Of a stretch of DNA of 18,597 nucleotides, positions 15,236-18,597 are shown one piece after another. The stretch comes from CAIKOD01 sp035543455. Its GTDB lineage: Archaea; Halobacteriota; Methanomicrobia; Methanomicrobiales; Methanospirillaceae. Below the pieces are notes generated by a model. It did not search any database. It was not told the DNA's origin and saw only the letters and a program-made list of their open reading frames with translations. Location: positions 1 through 18,597 of the forward strand of contig DATKKE010000016.1 in the NCBI GenBank assembly GCA_035543455.1, written 5' to 3'. A program made the position numbers and the translations under genes. Each line of letters opens with the position of its first letter. The first letter of the stretch is position 1.

Positions 15236-16354
15236 TCAGAGTTTAATACGGGCAAATTCGATATAATGAATTCCTGTAGTATGTACACAGCCAAACAACA
15301 TCTTCTTTTTGACACTATGTGAGAGCCTGACCGATCGGGAGATGCTGCTCGCAGGCATTGTCATATCTGCCGCCACGGCGTGCACGAGCATCTCGGAATG
15401 GACTTTATTTCCGGTATACACCCGGAAATGATGACCGAATTTGTAACCCGTTTTCGGTGTGTACCCATGCTTACGAAGGTCTCCGTAGACGACCACTTTT
15501 TCGTGTATCTCGATATCTGAGGCAGCGATGAGGTCCAGGTAGTCCCCGGGGGTGACATTGATCCCCTCTTTTTCCAGGGAAAGTTGTCCCGACTGCATCA
15601 GGTATATTGCCTCAAGAGATGACAGAACAATACGGTTCCTGTCAAGCTGCATACCGAAAAATCCCGGAAGCGGACCGGGTTTCAGAAGACCTGGGGATCG
15701 ATTCCAGGCAGGAGTGCCCTCCCCTTCAGGCTGGTGCTCTCCACGATGTTCTCCCGGACCCGGTTGTCCCTGAACGCTGTCCATTTCCGCAACCTCCCTG
15801 ACAATGACATAGCGCCCGGCAAGAACACCCCTTAAAAGTCCGGTTTCCACTGGTTTGCCGATATCGGACAGGGCCTGGACCTTGATCTCATAGTACGTGA
15901 GTTCATTCTCATCGTCGACAACGGCCAGGATGTGTTGCTTTCGCATATTGGCAGATGCCTGGAATTCTCTCACAAGAGTGCCGAAATCCACGAGGTCACG
16001 TTCTGACAATACACGGACCATGTACCGGGAATGGCCGGTGCCGGGCCTCTCGCCCCGCCGGAAGACACGAAAATCATGGGGTCCGGCCTGGACCGCATAC
16101 CCCCGTTCCCTCAGGTCGCGATACACAAGGTAACTCCTGAAAAAATTGGGATCGACAGTGAATAGAGAGAGCAGCCTGTCAATATCGTAACCTGGAACAT
16201 CAATCCGGTTGCGGTGAAGGAGATAAAGTGCCTCTTCGGCAGACAATCTGATGCCTTCGCCTCCAATTTCCGGTCTTCCGTACCCGCTCTGGTCATAGAG
16301 TGCACGGCCGTCCTTACCGAGCCGGATTTCGTTCCCTTCGAGTACACCTTTCAC
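15236..16354 (-). CDS. endA: tRNA-intron endonuclease, two-repeat form
   Basis: Endonuclease that cuts introns from pre-tRNA at bulge-helix-bulge sites. Of 372 residues, the fused two-repeat form that acts as a homodimer. Seen: an N-terminal repeat (about 1-190) and a catalytic C-terminal repeat (about 232-372). In the second repeat Tyr298 (KHGYTPKTG), His309 (GHHFRVY) and Lys350 (SHSVKKKMLFG) fit the catalytic triad. In the first repeat Tyr86 and Lys139 remain but Asp94 replaces the histidine, as expected for the inactive repeat. A Gly/Pro/Glu-rich linker (about 191-231) makes it longer than the roughly 305-residue Archaeoglobus enzyme. The start codon is GTG, about 30 nt after the TATA centre, with no Shine-Dalgarno site. 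First gene of endA-trpS-pheS-pheT. Confidence 0.93.
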   Translation of the reverse strand: MKGVLEGNEIRLGKDGRALYDQSGYGRPEIGGEGIRLSAEEALYLLHRNRIDVPGYDIDRLLSLFTVDPNFFRSYLVYRDLRERGYAVQAGPHDFRVFRRGERPGTGHSRYMVRVLSERDLVDFGTLVREFQASANMRKQHILAVVDDENELTYYEIKVQALSDIGKPVETGLLRGVLAGRYVIVREVAEMDSVQGQPGPGEHRGEHQPEGEGTPAWNRSPGLLKPGPLPGFFGMQLDRNRIVLSSLEAIYLMQSGQLSLEKEGINVTPGDYLDLIAASDIEIHEKVVVYGDLRKHGYTPKTGYKFGHHFRVYTGNKVHSEMLVHAVAADMTMPASSISRSVRLSHSVKKKMLFGCVHTTGIHYIEFARIKL

Positions 16355-16380
16355 GGTGCAGTAATTATGAGGCTTCCATG

Positions 16381-16388
16381 TTTATAAG
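16381..16388 (-). promoter_or_regulatory. TATA box for endA operon
   Basis: CTTATAAA on the minus strand, centred about 30 nt before the GTG start of endA. It predicts a leader of only a few bases and a promoter driving endA and probably trpS-pheS-pheT. Confidence 0.6.
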
Positions 16389-16673
16389 AAGAGGTCACAT
16401 CAGCCACCCGGAAAGAGGTGAAGAATGATCCCGACCATAGGAACTACAGAATAAAAGAAATACTTTTTAATTTTCGAACCGATTTTCTAATGCGGACCGG
16501 ACGTTATAATCCAGGTGCTGCAGCCATACGGGAGATCGATTTGTGAGACACATGAGAGCCAAAATGGTACGTGACGACAACCGAATGGGAAATTGCTTAT
16601 CTGCTTTTACCGGCATCGGGCTCCGGAGGACTATTCGCCCTCGTAAAAAAAGTCAGGAAACCGGGAAAAAACC
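16389..16673. other. intergenic spacer, endA to response regulator
   Basis: About 285 bp. An A/T-rich run (TACTTTTTAATTTTCG, about 16461-16476) could be a plus-strand promoter. A second TATA-like run, GTAAAAAAAG (about 16643-16652), lies 27 nt before the regulator ATG. Two overlapping very short frames, 16552-16677 and 16571-16711, are described as a finding and not accepted as genes. Confidence 0.4.
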
Positions 16674-17063
16674 ATGACAGCCAGGACCCCGAAAGTCCTT
16701 GTGATGGATGATGAGGCGGGAATAAGGGATATTCTCAGTCTGATGTTATCAGCTCGCGGGGTATATGTTGAGACCGCGGGTGAAGGTTCAGAAGCCCTCG
16801 AGAAATACCGGAAGGCCCTGCGTGAAGGGCACCGGTTCGATGTGGTAATTCTTGATCTGACGGTACCGGTCGGGTTGGGGGGCATAGAAACCATGGAGCA
16901 ACTCCTGGCAATAGACCCCGGTGCCAGGGGCATTGTCGCATCAGGGTATTCCAATGATACGATCATGTCCGATTACCGGAAATATGGGTTTTCGGGGGTC
17001 ATGGCAAAACCATTTGTCATCAGCGACCTCTGTGAACTGATTATTTCCCTCATGGAAGATTGA
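16674..17063 (+). CDS. stand-alone response-regulator receiver protein
   Basis: CheY-like receiver domain of 129 residues with no output domain. Seen: the acidic pair Asp12-Asp13 (VLVMDDEAG), phosphoacceptor Asp61 (VVILDLTVP), the switch Ser90 (IVASGYS) and Lys112-Pro113 (MAKPF); all residues needed for phosphorylation are present. The VPVGLGGIET segment resembles receivers attached to hybrid kinases, so it may act as a phosphorelay intermediate or be derived from such a protein. No kinase is adjacent; the kinase at the left end of the window is about 15 kb away and no pairing can be claimed. No clear Shine-Dalgarno site; a TATA-like run 27 nt upstream suggests a leaderless mRNA. Confidence 0.9.
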   Translation: MTARTPKVLVMDDEAGIRDILSLMLSARGVYVETAGEGSEALEKYRKALREGHRFDVVILDLTVPVGLGGIETMEQLLAIDPGARGIVASGYSNDTIMSDYRKYGFSGVMAKPFVISDLCELIISLMED

Positions 17064-17086
17064 ACCCCGGGAAAAAGCCGAAATCT

Positions 17087-17357
17087 GACTCCGTTAAAGC
17101 CTGCCTTCAATATTCCCTCACTTATAAAATGCAATGTTAATCCGTATGATTTTAGATTCATTCGGCAATATGGCGCTTCTGGTGTTCCACCCCAGACTGT
17201 GGTGACGCGGTCGTTAAAAGGACGGTACCGGAACATGATTAATTTCTCAGTCCACGATTAACCTGCCCAATGGTTATCTTGACGGGAGCGGGCTTGGGGG
17301 TGAAACCCCTCCTGTCGAGGCGCTGCAGAAAGAACAAGGCAGGGATTTAACGGAGTC
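17087..17357. mobile_element. MITE-like element with 21-22-nt terminal inverted repeats
   Basis: The left end (17087-17107) reads GACTCCGTTAAA, then G, then CCTGCCTT. The reverse complement of the right end (17336-17357) reads GACTCCGTTAAA, then TC, then CCTGCCTT. The ends thus match at 20 positions with a one-base indel, and bound about 271 bp that hold no complete gene. This is the structure of a non-autonomous insertion sequence. Flanks are GAAATCT and GAAAATT, at best a degraded target duplication. Inside, two open stretches without starts (in-frame continuation of the response regulator to 17261, and 17239-17388) look partly coding, so it may derive from a transposase gene. It lies between two convergent genes. 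The IS family could not be named. Confidence 0.55.
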
Positions 17358-17388
17358 GAAAATTTTCAAAAAAATTGAGCTTATGTGA

Positions 17389-18132
17389 TCATGTTCTGTT
17401 CCCCACCCGTTCTGCATGGAGATAGCCCATCAGCCCCATCGGCCCGTGTGCCGGGACATGGTCCAGCTGAAATTCATACCTGCGGCTCATATAATCGAGA
17501 AGTGCCGGATTCGGCGGGCCGCAAATCGGGGGAATATGAAGTTCCATCTCAATTCTGCGGATACCATCCAGGTCCTCGGGCCTGATGAACCATTCAGCCC
17601 CCTCACAATCGCATTTCAGGAAATCGCATCCCCCGGCCCTGTCAATAACGGACTTTAACGTTGCAGTCCTCATCGGTTTTTTTAAACCGTCCCATGCAAC
17701 CTCCTTTACCGAGCCATCGCCGAGTGCCAGGTTGAATACTACGACGGGAGACCTGTTCAGGACAATATTCCGCATGAGAATATCCGGGATAAGTGGTTCG
17801 ACGGCAATAACATGATCCGAAAACCGGGATGCACGGATACAGAATGCGCCTGCATTTGCACCGATATCCACGACTATGTCATCTTTCCTGATATCATCGA
17901 ATCGGTACTCGGGGACGTAAAAAATTTGCCTGCAAGGAGTTTTTTTACGAAAAAAACTGATCCCGTCACGCGTTGGAAACCACTGGTTAGCCTTATCCGC
18001 ATCCAGGTCCGGACCGCACCCTGTATCAAAAAGGGAGTCCCCCAGGGAACCAGCCTTTTTACGAAAATGGAGTCCTTCTTCGGAATCGTTCCCTTTATCA
18101 GGTTCTCTTGCGCGTTCCCCGTCTGATTTCAT
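17389..18132 (-). CDS. FkbM family methyltransferase
   Basis: Probable SAM-dependent O-methyltransferase of the FkbM family, often acting on glycans or other secondary metabolites; the substrate here is unknown. Of 247 residues. Seen: SAM motif I VVDIGANAGAF (87-97), the acidic loop VIAVEPLIPD (108-117), an NLALGDG segment, and LKCDCEGAEW (about 172-181), characteristic of FkbM proteins. The first 50 residues are charged, low-complexity and probably disordered (MKSDGERAREPDKGNDSEEG). The ATG overlaps the stop of the upstream pirin gene as ATGA, so the two are probably translationally coupled. It converges on the MITE-like element. Confidence 0.87.
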   Translation of the reverse strand: MKSDGERAREPDKGNDSEEGLHFRKKAGSLGDSLFDTGCGPDLDADKANQWFPTRDGISFFRKKTPCRQIFYVPEYRFDDIRKDDIVVDIGANAGAFCIRASRFSDHVIAVEPLIPDILMRNIVLNRSPVVVFNLALGDGSVKEVAWDGLKKPMRTATLKSVIDRAGGCDFLKCDCEGAEWFIRPEDLDGIRRIEMELHIPPICGPPNPALLDYMSRRYEFQLDHVPAHGPMGLMGYLHAERVGNRT

Positions 18133-18597
18133 GGTTGTTTAATAAATGTACCATTCCGGTACTCCCTGAAGGCCTGTTTCAGTTCCTCTTCGGTATTCAT
18201 GACGATCGGGCCCCCCCATGCCACCGGTTCCCTGATCGGCTTCCCCGACAAAAACAGGAATCGGAGTGTTTCATCGTGCGCCGTCGCAGAAACGAGGTCC
18301 CCGTCACCAAAAAGAAGCATATCCCTGTTCCTGACCTCATTTCCTGCCCCTTCACCAAAACTGCCGACCCCCCAGATAACGTAGGCAGCAGCGGTATAAT
18401 GCCGGTTGACCGGAATATTGAATCCGGAACCCGGATCGATCGTCACATCGAGGTAAACCGGATCGGTAACGATATCCTTTACCGGTCCCGTAACTCCGGC
18501 AGTTTCCCCGCAAATCACCTTTACTGCAACCCCGGGTTCGGGTGCCGCCAGCGGAACCTTTTCATGGCTGATTTCCTGGTACCGTGGACCGATCATT
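18129..18597 (-). CDS. pirin family protein, C-terminal part (cut by window edge)
   Basis: C-terminal half (about 155 residues) of a bicupin pirin-like protein; a full pirin is about 280-300 residues, so the N-terminal cupin with the metal ligands lies beyond 18597. Seen: PRYQEISHEKVPLA leading into the second cupin (VAVKVICGE, VYLDVTIDPGSGFNIPV, AAYVIWGVGSFGE, RDMLLFGDGD) and the typical ending EPVAWGGPIVMNTEEELKQAFREYRNGTFIK. The ATG near the edge is internal to the protein, not its start. The role may be quercetinase-like or regulatory; neither can be judged from this part. Its stop overlaps the start of the FkbM methyltransferase. Confidence 0.9.
   Translation of the reverse strand, partial: MIGPRYQEISHEKVPLAAPEPGVAVKVICGETAGVTGPVKDIVTDPVYLDVTIDPGSGFNIPVNRHYTAAAYVIWGVGSFGEGAGNEVRNRDMLLFGDGDLVSATAHDETLRFLFLSGKPIREPVAWGGPIVMNTEEELKQAFREYRNGTFIKQP

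Noticed and set aside
17281..17316. Hairpin GACGGGA with TCCTGTC plus an inner GGGG/CCCC stem, considered as an independent ncRNA
   Set aside because: It lies inside the MITE-like element, has a 9-nt one-sided bulge and no separate promoter; treated as part of that element.

Overview
The window looks like chromosome from a methanogenic euryarchaeon, most likely the order Methanomicrobiales. The tryptophanyl- and phenylalanyl-tRNA synthetases are archaeal in type. A tRNA-intron endonuclease, a short archaeal SAH/S-inosyl-homocysteine hydrolase and a compact NifB are present. The soluble HTH-PAS-histidine kinase with an 'RHDILNQ' H-box is of a kind common in that order. Several genes have a TATA box about 25-30 nt before the start codon and no Shine-Dalgarno site (hisF, endA, the FKBP lipoprotein), the archaeal leaderless pattern. 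No rRNA, tRNA, CRISPR array or intact transposase was found. The species is inferred only.

Left third (1-5550): a sensor kinase (+) converges on a minus-strand pair, FKBP lipoprotein then DsrE-like protein. A divergent promoter region leads to nifB (+), followed by a LUD-domain protein (+). A small lipoprotein and a conserved hypothetical protein follow on the minus strand.

Middle (5550-9750): an uncharacterised ATPase-like gene (+) that appears frameshifted near its end; a secreted Gly/Ser/Pro-rich protein (-); a divergent regulatory region with strong dyads; an Ogg1-like 8-oxoguanine glycosylase (+); and the SAH/SIH hydrolase (-). The hydrolase's leader region can fold into a two-part hairpin.

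Right (9750-16400): hisF (+) overlaps, tail to tail, a tight minus-strand cluster endA-trpS-pheS-pheT. This combines tRNA splicing and tRNA charging; the trpS/pheS and pheS/pheT junctions are each a single base.

Far right (16400-18597): an orphan response-regulator receiver (+), then a roughly 271-bp gene-free insert bounded by 21-22-nt near-perfect inverted repeats (a MITE-like element), then a pirin-FkbM methyltransferase pair (-) with an ATGA overlap. The pirin gene is cut by the window edge.

The most unusual items are the MITE-like element at 17087-17357, the frameshifted gene at 5689-6258, the paired hairpins in the ahcY-hisF spacer, the dyad set at 7379-7492, and a sensor kinase whose ATP-lid glycine motif is altered. 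No clearly new multi-gene system was recognised.
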